From assembly GCA_047967505.1 (NCBI GenBank), contig CM106540.1: DNA of 64,000 nt; one strand, written 5' to 3'. This DNA is from Dipteris shenzhenensis. Taxonomy: Eukaryota > Polypodiophyta > Polypodiopsida > Gleicheniales. Positions 45,320 to 56,706 of the stretch are shown piece after piece. The position numbers were made by a program, and so were the translations under genes. Each line of letters opens with the position of its first letter. The stretch's first letter is position 1. Under the pieces are notes generated by a model. The model saw nothing but the letters and a program-made list of their open reading frames with translations. It was not told the origin of the DNA and did no database searches.

Positions 45320-45602
45320 TTTTATAAAATGTGCTAGAAACTCCTATGAACAATATGTCTTCCTTAGGGCCTGTTGTAGAGTTCAACTCTTATATCCTTA
45401 AAATGTTTGTTGCAGAATGTCAATTAATTTTAAAAGGATTCATAATTGAGTCACGATCAACAGCATTCTTTACTTTGATAAAATGTGCGAGAAACTCCTA
45501 TTCACAAAATTTCTTACTTAGGGCCGTAGAGTTCAAGTCTTATATCCTTAAAAATGTTTGTTGCAGATGTCTTTTACATCAGATTGTAATCTCAAAAGGA
45601 TA
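45320..45602 (+). repeat. ~155-bp tandem duplication
   Basis: AAAATGTGC(T/G)AGAAACTCCTAT ... GTAGAGTTCAA(C/G)TCTTATATCC ... TGTTTGTTGCAGA occurs at ~45326 and again at ~45480. Both copies end in an acceptor-like TTGCAG. Confidence 0.85.
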
Positions 45603-45752
45603 GGTCTTAGAATCTTATTTGAATCTTCACAATTAGGATGTATGTCTTGTGTATATCTTCAGAGCATTATACTCCTTAATGATCTTGGCACTTCGCTAGA
45701 ATGAAATTATTGCATGGGCTATGTGTAGAACAAAGGTATTCTTCCTTCACAG

Positions 45753-45824
45753 TGCCTGTCATTTTGGATGAATCTGCAGAGGGAAATTCAGACACAAAAT
45801 GAGGACAAGTATCGTTTCCAGCAG
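45753..45824 (+). other. possible orphan exon
   Basis: A 72-nt open block flanked by TTCACAG and GTAGTC encodes CLSFWMNLQREIQTQNEDKY and four more residues, exactly 24 codons. It has exon-like composition, but I find no partner exons. Surrounding DNA (45060-46850) is otherwise unassigned A/T-rich sequence. Confidence 0.25.
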
Positions 45825-46848
45825 GTAGTCAAAGTCTGATTTACTCAATGTTATTTGAAGAATATTGTGTGTCAATGGAAGTTTTGACAGATTTCATGTT
45901 ATGCATGGTTTTGTGTAAAGTTCACCATTAAAATTTATTGTAATCTCTAAATTTAATGTTTCTCATGTGTTTCAAGATACATGGTTTCGGTTTTGTTGTC
46001 ACACAGAAATACTTTCCCAATAATGTAAAGGCAAGCAGGAATAGGGAATGCATGTGCAGATTTATGTGCAAGTTTTTCAGCTGTGTGTTTGCAGGGAAGT
46101 TGTTTGCTGAAAATTTTCAAAGAAGATCGAATTTTCTTTCATTGGCCCTGATCAATCTGCAGACAACAGTTATATTTCCTCATTTCCTGGTTTGGCAGGA
46201 TTGAAAGAGCAGCCAAGAAAAAAAACTTTTAAACAGTGCTGTTAACTGAGTTCAGAGATTGGACTTTATCATGTTTCGACCTTGGAGATAAGAAGTATAT
46301 TTTCATGTTCGGTATCAAGTGAGACTGAAACCAGATTTCGAATAGAGCTTTCATTAGGTCATGGAAAGGGAAACGGAGCAAACATATTAGACAAGTGATG
46401 TGTATCTTTTGAAATGATATTACAATTTGAGAAGATGCAAAATAGAAGATCATGCCTTGCACAGAAAAAAACAGAAATCATGGAGAGACCATTGAGAATG
46501 AGTATTAGTTACAAAATACAAAGATGCACAATAGCAGACTTTGTTTTGAGAAAACAACATGAAAACCAACATTCACAAACTCTTAATCAAGAGAAAGGCA
46601 ACCATCATCTGCGTTGCTCCTGAGCAAATAGTTCCACGCCATCTTGAGGTTGGAACAAAAGTGCCAGACCCTACAAGGGTGTTTTGCCATGTCCATTAAT
46701 CATTTCCTTTGAAGCTACTTGGCAATGGGCCCATTGACATTGTATATTGTAGACAAAATCCATCTAGATGAGCACTATGATCTTGTTGGGAAGGCATGAC
46801 AGCATGTACAGCATGATGCTACAAACAGGCCCCAACAAACAGGGATAG

Positions 46849-47700
46849 GTGTGCTGGGAAACTGATTGGATGTTCCTTGTCTCCCTTACAAGAGGCAAGT
46901 GTACTCTAAGGAGGCTGAGTCTGTGGACTATCAAGGATTCTTACAGGCCAATCAACAGTCCATTTACCAAACTATTTCAGAATGACAGCCTCTATTATGG
47001 GGAGGATGAATCAATGTTCTTCTCAAGATGCTATCCAAACAGTCAGGTTCACAGCTGTTTCCCACTCCTCCCTGTGTTATCTCCTTCTGCCATTACATAC
47101 TTCCCCTGCTTAGCCCACTTCCCTTTCTTTAGCACCTCCTTCATTGCCACCTCCACCAGGCCTTCTCTCAGCCTGCATCACCACAGTACACCATCTGTTC
47201 ATTGCTGTCCTTCCCTGCCTGCATTGAGGCTGAGCCACTTGGTCATCAACTTCCCCACCTTGCATGCACCTTGCCTCTTTAAGTTGCACTGTCGCATACC
47301 TGAGGCAGCAAAAATGCCACCTTATTTGTTTTCTATTTCCTTTTTAGTCTAGTGTTCCCCTTCTTTTCTCCACCCTCTCCTAACAGTGCACTTAACCCCC
47401 TACTCACTATCTCGCCCCCCATTACCATCACCTTTTTTCCTCCAAATAATCTTGCACATGGAGGCGGTCCTTTTTCACATGGTATGGGGGAGTCCACTTA
47501 AGAACTCAAGCAGCCTCATCATGGCACCCCGTCTCCACATGCCTACTACTAGGTCACTTTACCAAAGCAGCAGCTAGCTTTTGTCAATGTATAAGCAGCC
47601 AACTACTCACTCAACAATTTTTGGGAGGATAGTCATGATCACAGCTTTGGGATCATTTCCAAACGAGCCAAACTCCTGAGGACAGCCACATCACTGAGGC
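46849..47700 (+). other. unassigned open stretch and flanking DNA
   Basis: An open frame at 46849-47352 encodes a sequence beginning CWETDWMFLV and becoming rich in Ser, Pro, His and Leu. I recognise no domain, and the C-rich second half looks like composition. The DNA to 47700 holds no clear gene. Confidence 0.2.
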
Positions 47701-47707
47701 AATTCTC

Positions 47708-49444
47708 ATGGAACAAGCTATCTTCATGCTAGACCTCTCCTCAAGCGAAGGAGCATTTAGTTTGCTAGCACTATCACCCACCTTGCTTGGCGTTCAGTTA
47801 AAAGACTATATCTATGGACTGAACGACAAGATCAAGATGGAAGTTCGGGCTAAATATGTGACTACATTAGATGAATCTATAGCAGTAGCCCTAAACTATG
47901 AGGATGCTAGAGGTAGATCTGGTGGATTTGTGCAGGCAGGGACTCAGTATGAGCACCCGAGAAAAGGGGGATTTCAGAGGAAATGGGTTTCAAAGACAAG
48001 TGTCTCACAGCCAAGTGGCCAAACCAAGCAGGTGAAGCCGGTTGAGGGACCAACAAAAACAAGTACCACCGTTGGGGTGAAAAGGAAAATAACTCCAATG
48101 GCAGCCCGGGCTTGGTCAAAGTCCTCATTGACCCCTGAACAAAAAGAGAAAGCTAGGAAAGAAGGATTGTGCTTCGGCTGCCTTCAGCGACATCAGTGGA
48201 AGGATTGTCCACTGAACAAAGATCGTCGCACGGCTAATATGATAATATCTGAATGCGACGTAGAAATGCAGGAGAGTCCCAGTGCGGAACATATGCAGAT
48301 GCAACTGGCGGGACCTTCTCAGAGGTTAGTACCTTGTTTGTTATGCGTATCTGTTGCTAAGTTAGTGACGAGTGCACCTGATAACATCCTATCTAAGCCC
48401 GCAGCAACGGGGTATACGGCCTTTAATGATACGGAGTTAATTAAAATGAAAGGGCAAGTGGCCAGTCATGATGTCATTGTGTTGTTTGACTCAGCGTCAA
48501 CTCACAATGTGATTAACTCCAAGCTCGTGAAGAGGCTGAAATTAAAGACAAGTCCATCTGACTATGCATATACAGTCAGGATGGCTGATGGAAGTTCAAC
48601 TGAAGTATGGGACCAAAGGGTTACCCAGTTGGAGCTTCGGATTCAGGACTATACTGAGAAGCTTGATTTTGAAATGACCAAGCTTGCTCATGCGGATATA
48701 GCCCTGGGAATGGCGTGGCATTCTAGGAAGAATCCAGCCATTGATTGAAAAAAGCACGTATATCAATTCAAGATGAATGATGTGCTTTATGTCTTGCGAG
48801 GTGAAAGAGATATACCTCAGGGACCGTTGGTTTCCGTGATGGAAATCAGAAAGGCTCAAGTAGAGTCTTTATACCTTTGCACAGCATCGGTAGAGTCGGT
48901 GGATGAGTCTTCGACTAGCACTGATGTTACGCAAAGTGGTGAGATGGCCAAGCTGGCTAATCTTATAACAGAGGAGTTCTCTGAATGTTTTAGGGATGAA
49001 CTACCTTATGGGTTACCTCCAGAGCGGAAAGTTCAGCATAAGATTGAACTGATCCCGGGGGCAGAACCTGTAAATAGACCTCCCTATAGAATGAGTTTTA
49101 CTGAAGAAGCAGAGGTGCGTAGGCAACTGGAAGAATACCTCAAGTTGGGGCAGATTCAACCAAGTTTCTCACCTTTTGCGAAGATGACTACACTCAGATG
49201 TGTGCTTGGCTTGGTAGCCGAAGATGACATGGAAAACCAAATGGATGTCAAGACTACATTTCTTCATGGTGACTTGCATGATGACATCTACATGCAACAG
49301 CGTGAGGGCTTTGTGCAGAAAGGCAAAGAGAAGCTGTTATGCAAGCTTAAGAAAAGCTTGTATGGTCTTAAGCAAGCACCTAGGGAATGGTATCACAAGT
49401 TTGATGCATTCATGAGGTCTCAACATTTTAGACGGAGTGAGTAA
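47708..49444 (+). pseudogene. gypsy gag-protease-RT fused in frame to copia RT
   Basis: The first part is gypsy: Gag C-terminus (QLKDYIYGLNDKIKMEVRAK), knuckle CFGCLQRHQWKDC (~48172-48210), protease VLFDSASTHNVI (~48480, Ala where Gly is usual). After one TGA (48746-48748, a probable Trp codon) comes the RT start (ECFRDELPYGLPPERKVQHK, ELIPGAEPVNRPPYRMS). At ~49170-49185 the reading passes without frame change into copia RT: KMTTLRCVLGLVAEDDMENQ, MDVKTTFLHGDLHDDIYMQQ and KKSLYGLKQAPREWY, ending at TGA 49442-49444. Gypsy and copia normally never share an RT, so this is a recombinant remnant. RNase H, integrase and the catalytic gypsy RT core are absent. Confidence 0.82.
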
Positions 49445-50424
49445 GATCACTGTCTTTACACTAAGAAGGCTGCATATGGCTCATACTCATTCTTTATGTG
49501 GAAAATATGCTACTTGCTAGCAGGAACAGCTATGAGCTAGATGGCATTCGGGCCAAATTGCATGAGGCCTTTGATATGAAGGATTTGGGACATGCAAGTC
49601 ATATTTTTGGTATGCATATTACGCGTGATAGGAGCAAGAAGCTCCTTTGGCTTTCATTGAAAGCATATGTTACAACGTTCAATATGGAGGGGGGGAAGAC
49701 ATTGAGTACTCCATCACCTCCATATGTGAAACTAAGTCGACATAACAGTCCCAAATCAAATGAGGATAGGGCTATGAAGTTCCTTATGCATCAGCAGTTG
49801 GTAGTCTCATGTATGCTATGATAGCAACATTGCATTTGTAGTGGGAGTTGTTAGCCGGTACATGGTTGATTTAGGAAAGAGACATCGAGAAGCAGCTAAG
49901 TGCATCATGATGTACATGAAGGGCACTAAGGATATGTCTATTTGCTTTGGCAGTGGATAGAAGTGTATACTTGGGTACATTGACTCAGATTTTGCAGGGC
50001 ATGTGGATAACAGAAGATCCACTTCTGGATATGTGTTTACCTTTGCAGGTGCTGTAGTGTCATGGATGTCTCGTGCATAGAAGTGCACTGCTTTGTCTAC
50101 TACAGAGGGCGAGAATGTTGCTGCCACAGAGGGTTTCAAAAAAGCTATATGGATTAGTCGGCTAGTGGGAGACTTAGGGATTACTGCAGGCATACCGACC
50201 TTGCATAGTGATTCCATGAGTGCTATTTAGCTAGCCAGGAATCTGGTCTTTCATGCAAAGACCAAACACATTAAGATCAAGTATCATTTCATTAGAGAGG
50301 TACTTGAGGACAAGTGCCTTGACCTTATTAAGGTGCATCCGGATGATAATCTTGCAAACCTTCCGACGAAAGCTCTATCGTCTGGGAGATTTGCACGTCT
50401 CAGAGAGATGATGGGCATTGGGTG
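49445..50424 (+). pseudogene. copia RT/RNase H tail
   Basis: Copia pol continues after small indels: LYVENMLLAS (~49492), where YVDD is expected, FDMKDLGHASHIFGMHITRD (~49570-49630) and NMEGGKTLSTPSPPYVKLS. RNase H follows with SDFAGHVDNRRSTSGYVFTF (~49985-50045), a TAG near 50080 and LVFHAKTKHIK, ending near TKALSSGRFARLREMMGIG. Stops and shifts are frequent between 49819 and 49975. Confidence 0.82.
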
Positions 50425-50484
50425 AGCGCTCTACTCACATGTACCACTCTCACTTAGAGCCACATTAGCCTTTAAGTGGGAGGT

Positions 50485-50700
50485 TGTTGGGGGTAAAGGC
50501 CCCTATATATGGGTATTTATGCCCATCATATATAAGGAAATATAGAAGATAAGGCAAGTAAGCTGCCACCAAAAATCGTGTCACCTCCTCTTCTCTCTAT
50601 CATCTATGTGCTCACCACATAGCTGCCCATACACAAAGGAAAGGAAAAGGTGGATCCTATGCCTTTATTTTATGTTTCATGCGGTCACTCCCATGTTAGT
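50485..50700 (+). repeat. probable copia 3' LTR start, truncated
   Basis: After a purine-rich GTGGGAGGT, TGTTGGGGGTAAAGGCCCCT begins a stretch with a TATATATG motif, as expected for an LTR following copia pol. Its end is not defined and no partner LTR was found. Confidence 0.45.
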
Positions 50701-50724
50701 GGAAAGTACAGTGGCTAAAAAATG

Positions 50725-50830
50725 AGCCTTGATGATGAACTTGGCATTCCTTCTATTGTTACTCCATGTGCAAGGTAAAGTAGGAATGTTGTAAAAACTC
50801 TTGAAGGTGAAGAAATTGTGTTGATCTAAA
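50725..50830 (+). pseudogene. copia pol linker fragment
   Basis: [16 protein letters not shown] matches [16 protein letters not shown] in the linker between integrase and RT of the nested copia (~9180-9225). It is a short isolated piece with two stops. Confidence 0.55.
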
Positions 50831-51149
50831 CAAATTACTTTCGTACCTTAACACATCTGGCACCTTATAATTTACTGTTGTTGAAAAAGGACATGAAAGG
50901 ACCTAGCTTGATATCTCAATGACCACACCCTGACTAAAATTGGATTATGAAACCTTGGTTTGCCAAACCAATCTCTCCTTATTTTGCCCACCCTTTGTTT
51001 CATTTGCATGTTATTGTTGATTTATCTATTCTCATGGGGCAACATCTCTCCAACCTTAGCCCACACGCCATGTTATGAGCAAATTTCAAATCTGAATCTC
51101 CTCCCTTCCTTGTTTACCAAGAGAGGAATTCCTTTGCCACTTTCATCAC

Positions 51150-51640
51150 TATACACATTCAAGCAATCCATTGTTGTGTTTTATTGACATAGGCTAGAAC
51201 ACCCGATTTGAGAAGTTCAGTAATAAGGTTGAAGAGTGGCAAGGGGTAGAAGGAAAGCTTATATCCAAATAATGCCGCAAACAGAGTCTTGCTAACCAAA
51301 GCCTTTGTGGGGCATATGTTCAAGATGTATGTGGCTGTAGTAATGGCCTCTCCCAAAAATCCGTAGAGATTTTCTTAAATTTCAGCATACATCTATTCAT
51401 TTCCATGGGTGTCCTATTCTTCCTCTTGGCAATAGGATTATGTTGTAGTGTATAAGGTACTGTCAAGTGATGTTTGATGCCACATTCCTACAAGTATCCC
51501 TTAAATGCATTTGAAGAATACTCTCCTCCCTTGTCAAAATAAAGTGTCTACAACTTTGAGTTGGTTTGATTCTTAGCCATAGCCTTGAATATCTTAAACA
51601 AATAAAACACTTCTAACTTCTCTAAATGCTATAGCTAAGA
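51150..51640 (-). pseudogene. copia integrase fragment
   Basis: On the minus strand FDKGGEYSSNAFKGYL (~51540) and ECGIKHHLTVPYTLQHN lead to KRKNRTPMEMNRCML, then after a frameshift GEAITTATYILNICPTKAL (51355-51300). This is the DD35E core of a copia integrase from a lineage different from the two complete elements, oriented opposite to its neighbours. Confidence 0.75.
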
Positions 51641-51654
51641 GTAATCATTACCTT

Positions 51655-51780
51655 GTGTCATTCATTGATGACATACTTGCCAGGGTAGCAAGATATGAGA
51701 AATACAATGTCTATGATGGCTACAGAAGATATTTTCAGATTTCTATTATTGAGAAGCATCAAGTTAAAACAACCCTCTAG
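51655..51780 (+). pseudogene. gypsy RT fragment
   Basis: SFIDDILARVARYEKYNVYD and GYRRYFQISIIEKHQVKTT match the RT segment before the catalytic motif in Ty3/gypsy elements. It is an isolated ~40-codon piece. Confidence 0.55.
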
Positions 51781-51789
51781 CATTAGTAT

Positions 51790-52460
51790 TCCTCACTCCT
51801 TTTATGCAGAGAAGGGACTTACAAAGGAGGTTTCTCGGATTTGCGGTTTTGTTATGCTTCTTGGCCCTCCTTCCCCCAATCTTTTTGTTTCTACCTTGAG
51901 TAGCATGAGTGATTTCTATCATGGTGTGGCCAAGTCCAGGAAACATGTGGTTTTTAAGAGGGAAGTGGGAGTTCGTCGCCAGTTAGCGGCTTTGAAAAGG
52001 GAAGAGCAAAAGAGGCATACAGATGCTTGGGTTCAAGAGGAGCGCCTTGCTAGCAGCAAGGGCTTACCAGTAGACTTTATTGGATTAGAGAGCAACATAT
52101 GCTTTTCATGCTCGAGAGGCCTTTTGGACACAATTTGGTGGCAGATTCAATAAGCAATTCTTCTCTACTCATGGACCCAAACATGGCAGAGAGAGAGTCT
52201 CCCAGCTCTTTCATTCTCATGGTGACTTACAGACTGATCTAGATGTTGTCTTAGATATTGCTAGAGTTTTATGCCTCTCTTTTGACAGGAAATGCTTCAT
52301 CTCTTGCCACAGTTGATGCTAGAGATAAAAAATGGCAGTGCATGCCATTTTTGCTAGACCCACTTAAGCAGGGATTACTTGATGGACCCTTTACAAACAC
52401 AAAGTTTTTGGATGCTCTTTCTGCTCTTCACAAGAGCAATTTTAAAGCAGGATGACGATG
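51790..52460 (+). pseudogene. LINE ORF2 fragment between endonuclease and RT
   Basis: The first frame encodes a basic helical stretch (VVFKREVGVRRQLAALKREE). After an indel QFGGRFNKQFFSTHGPKHGR, ERVSQLFHSHGDLQTDLDVV and FTNTKFLDALSALHKSNFKA follow, which is the linker and start of an L1-type RT. It is cut off at ~52455 before the catalytic motifs. Confidence 0.68.
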
Positions 52461-52999
52461 GACAGTGCACAAAGCCATAAAGGTGGAGTAAATAGCCATC
52501 TAGGTCCATAGGTTCCTAGCTAGCATAGATGTGGCAAGATGGTGAGTGCCAAAGGTACGTGATCGAGACCCTAAAGCATTGTCTTTGGGAGGACCCACAC
52601 GCTTTGGGGCTATGATGTGGTGCCTTCAAGATTCTAACACAGGTGTCACCAAAGTTGGGTTATGTTACCTAAGGTGCTTTCAGCTCGCTTGCTACTGAGG
52701 TAGGTAGGCACCCACTGTTTAAGACAAAACCAAAGGACATGATGTATGATGTCAAGCATGGCACCTAGGCCATTTGGACTCTATAATTGAGATAGAAAAA
52801 TATGGATGTTGGAGTACATGAGAGATAGGAGGTCTGGGAGGTCATTCTCAGCATAATCGGCTGGAACATCCAAAAGTCTCGTGGTGTATAGATTCTTGGA
52901 GGTAGATGTCCTACCTCCTAGTAGATCTATGGAACAAGAGAACCCATGCGCTCAAGGACAAGCTGTGGAATCTATCAACCGCCCTACCACCACCAAAGG
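52461..52999. other. no gene recognised
   Basis: Non-coding sequence of unknown origin between two LINE remnants. I see no repeat structure or coding motif. Confidence 0.4.
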
Positions 53000-53189
53000 G
53001 ATGCCCCTCGGCGTGAACTGCCCACTGCCATCGGCGGCATCAACCAGCCTATAGGGATTGCCTCATCTATCTCTGTCCATCTTGCCTGAGCATCACGAAC
53101 CCCCCTGTCGTTGTTGCTAGTGCAATCGCCCCCAAGTGCCTAAAGGTGTCTCTCTAGACGCGTAAGGATCGTGCGAGTCCCTGCGCCTA

Positions 53190-54760
53190 GCCGTCCCACT
53201 CAATGTGTGACCACTCTCTGAACTGCTGCCCTGTGCTATCCATTACTTGGCTGTTCCAAATGCGTGGCTGCTGGTCAATCTCCTCCTGGCTGTTGGGTGG
53301 AGTCTGAATGAGGCTGGACCGCAACCTTCTCCAAATGGTAAGTAGGCTGCAAATGAGTGGTGAACGAGGGCGAATGAGAGGGGCCACTATGAAGATCCAC
53401 CAAACCGAAGGCAACCACTCTCCTCCTCTCCTCGGGATGCAGGTGTTGATTCCCTACTGAAGTAGAAGCTTCCATGTCTGACCCCCCCGGATAACGAGCT
53501 TGCTCAATAGGGCTTGACTTTGGAGCTCCGGGTCAATGATGCCTAAACCTCCCTCCGCCTGAGGGAGGACGACTGTCTACCAGGCAACCTTGGCTTTGTT
53601 GTCTCTGGTGCCATCCACGCCTGACTAAAGGAAGGTCCAGACTAGCCTTTTGAGCTGTGCCATGCAGGAACGAGAGAAACACCAGCACGAGGCTATGTGC
53701 CATGCTGTGGCCAGAAGAACCTTATTAACCACTATGGCTCGTCCTGCAAGCAAAAGCCTCGCAGTGCTCTAGAATGCAAGCTTCCATTGAATGGAGTCAA
53801 GCATTGGGAGGAACTGCTGAGCTGGGGTGACATCCAGTCCCACCTGGAATCCAAGATAGCGTGTGGTCTTCCCTCGAGGGATCCACCTGAAGCCTAGAAA
53901 GATCCCACACTATGAAGTGGCTCCAGGATCTGTGAGAAAACCAACTGACTTGTGCCACTTGATTTTCGCTCCTGCGGCCATACAAAAAATCTCCAATGCC
54001 AATCTCACCCTCTCTAGTGTCAACTCATCATCTTGTACCTACAGCGCTATATCATCTATATACTGTGAGTCTATGAGCTCAAAGTCATCCCTGATGGGGA
54101 GGCGGACTCCACAAATCCCGATCATGCGGGCACAAAGGAAATGAGTCATCGCCCCGGCAAAGAAAAGGAACAAGTATGGAGCGAGTGGGCAGCCCTGTCT
54201 CACCAAGCGCTCCAGCTGAAATCTCTCCCCCATCCTCCCACCAATGATGACCCTACTGGATGTTGTCCTGTATAAGGCCGAGATGCCTTGAATCCAGGCG
54301 GAGGGAAAACCAAGTCTCTCTAGGGTGCCCTCAAGGAATGACCAGTTCACCCGATCATAAGCCTTCTCAAAATTGAGAAGTAGGATCGCCAAGTGCTGCC
54401 TACTATGTTAGGGCCACTCTGTTGCCTTGGAGAAGATGAAGACGATGTCCAAGATGCTATGATCCTGGACGAAGCCTGTTTGGGTGTTGCGTATGAGATT
54501 TAGAAGTAGAGGTCGAATCTGAGCACTGATCTTTTGGCAAGGATTTTGTAAGCTGTAGAAAGGAGGGTGATTGGGCGCCACTAGCAAATCTCTTGTCTGT
54601 CTCCCCCTTTCGGGAGGAGGCATATCATACCTATGGAAAGGCTCTTCGGCAACTGCCCACTATTCAAAATCTGCTAGAAAGCTACAAGCAAGGGCTGGTG
54701 GATCTGGTCTTGGATAACCCATCCTCACCAGGACATTTTTGCTCCGTCAATTGCCATGTG
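53190..54760 (-). pseudogene. LINE ORF2 reverse transcriptase and C-terminal part
   Basis: From 54755 the minus strand reads KCPGEDGLSK, then ILNSGQLPKSLSIGMICLLP (~54690-54630), WRPITLLSTAYKILAK after a TAG, and FEKAYDRVNWSFLEGTLERL (54370-54310). RQGCPLAPYLF follows, and the catalytic motif reads YIDDIAL (~54055), with Ile where Ala is usual but both Asp kept. The decayed C-terminal region continues to ~53190 with LDLHSGPSHSP-type frames in disagreement. RT would copy LINE RNA at the nicked target. Confidence 0.8.
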
Positions 54761-54870
54761 GTGCCAAAGTGCACTAGTGGGTGTAGTATTGGGTAGTAGA
54801 TGAGGAGCATGCCATGTGGCAAAGAGGCATCCCATAAAGATGTATGGCCCAAAGTGGTCTATACCTTTTT

Positions 54871-55159
54871 TGTTGGGATATCTCAAGGTGTATGCCTCAG
54901 GCACACCTTATGTTTCTATGTGTGAGTGCTAGAGGCACAGTTAGGTGCCCACAAGCATAGTTAGGTGGTGGAAAAGCCACATAGGATGATTGAGTGAATC
55001 TAGGAGCAGATTGAGGAGATGATTGTGGAGCTTTGAGGTCATCAGTGATGTCAGTGACCGTGTATGAGGTGCCTACTTAAGGACCTCTCTTTTCTTCATT
55101 CTAAAAGCAAGTATTCTGATTTTGTGTCCACTCTACTCTTTCCTTTCAGTGTTCCAACA
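54871..55159 (+). repeat. 5' LTR, gag-only element copy 2
   Basis: TGTTGGGATATCTCAAGG to GTGTTCCAACA, 289 bp, three differences from its partner. Confidence 0.93.
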
Positions 55160-55172
55160 TGGTATCAGAGCC
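55160..55172 (+). promoter_or_regulatory. primer binding site, copy 2
   Basis: TGGTATCAGAGCC follows the LTR directly, the same initiator-Met primer site as in the nested copia. The leader after it (55200-55604) is open, Ser/His/Pro-rich and of unknown meaning. Confidence 0.92.
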
Positions 55173-55856
55173 ATTTGATCCTCCTTGAGCCCTAGTTAGG
55201 TGCCACATCATCATCTTCTTCTTCACCTTCATCTTCCACCTTCCCTTCCAAAGTCGATTTTGGAAGTGAAAGTTCTCTTCAAACCTGCATTCTCAGCATC
55301 TCATCCTTCAGGAGAGTCTTCCCAAGGGCAGGGCGAATCTGTAGAACGAGCTACACGAGTTATCTCGCCATCTTCTGGGCGGCATTGTCTCAGGAAGCCG
55401 CGACGATCTTTTTTCTGGTTCTCACTGTGGAGAGCTACATTGTCTATTTCCTTTCAGAGGCAGCTGGGCGACATCACGACCTCCCTGCTCATCAAGTCTG
55501 AGCTCTTTTGGAGCAACATTCGGGTAGTTCTCGTCGAAAAACCAGTCCATAGTTCCTCTACAATGGTGGGCAACGTGGCCGTTTTCTGCGCGATTCCTTT
55601 CTGAGGGAGAAGCTCTACCTATTTATCTTCCTCTCCAGTATAAAAGCCCTCTGAATTCCGACCTTTGCATAACGATTTGAAGCATATTTCTGAGTTGCCT
55701 CTTTGGCCATGAAAGCTTGACTATGCAAGTCTAAGTTTGACCTTGGACAGTCAAAGTTTGACTGATAGTTTGACCAAGATTTATTTTCAGTCTGCTATGC
55801 TTATTTTTCTAGCATCTACTTGGTCATTTCTTGCTTAGACATCTTGCATTTCAAGA

Positions 55857-56330
55857 TTGTTACTCTTTGAAAAGATTACCTTTTATTGCTCATATTTCAC
55901 CTGTAAGAGAGAAGACACTTCCATTGTTTTGGCTTGCTTATACAAAATATGTGAAAAGCCAAAACATAAAGCAATGTCTTGTTATGCTACAAAGGATGAA
56001 AATGCCAATCTGACTTCCTTGTTGAAGATTGCCAAAACAGTGGTTGCCAAAAAGGAAGCAAATACAGAGATCTAGCCTCTCATGGCATTTTTATTTGACT
56101 CCAAGTACAAGAAAAAGATGAAGGTCAGACACCTAAGATATGCTTCTCTACACAACTATGGAGATGACAAGATAATTGTTCTCTTGAAGGATATGACTTT
56201 CAGATCCACTTGTTCTATCATAGTACCATCTTATAAGGCACTAGACACTGCCCATGTGGTAAGACCTTGCCTTGACATGGATATTTTGCCTCCACAAGAT
56301 GAGGCATCCCATGAAGATTATGCATTTTAA
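55857..56330 (+). CDS. unrecognised ORF of gag-only element copy 2
   Basis: One frame runs ~157 codons with a single TAG at 56073-56075. The first half contains YKICEKPKHKAMSC, which would be a CX2CX4HX4C knuckle if the first position were Cys (TAC against TGC), suggesting a diverged Gag end. The second half (SKYKKKMKVRHLRYASLHNY, MTFRSTCSIIVPSYKALDTA) matches no Gag I know and could be captured host sequence. It ends with PPQDEASHEDYAF, aligned with PPQDEHPLKSMHF at the end of copy 1, so the exchange lies between the knuckle and this tail. Confidence 0.45.
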
Positions 56331-56706
56331 ACACATCTCTATGTATGCTCCAGATCTCTCTTTTTATGTCAAGGTACTCAGCCTGGATAGTCCTCCAAAA
56401 TGAATGAAAATAAACTATTGTGTTTTGTGTGTTTTGTAAACACCTCTGGTCACCTTATGATGTAGGCCATGTGTATGTTTTGTTCCATGGTACCTCCTGC
56501 AGACATTGTGTGCATGTACATGCAGGGGAGATAACCATTGGAAAGTCTTTTTGTATCCCTTTTTGTTTACCTTACACCCAAGGGAACCCTTGCTAGCATG
56601 AGAACCTAGCCATAGATTTATCCTTGACCACCATGAGATGGCATGAGAAACTATGAGACTAGATGTATCCTTGACATAGCCTGAGGCATTTCCTTGAGGG
56701 GGGGTT

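Noticed and set aside
55200-55604. Open frame of 134 residues in the leader of gag-only copy 2.
   Set aside because: Composition-driven Ser/His/Pro start, no Gag or other motif, and located in the untranslated leader after the primer site.
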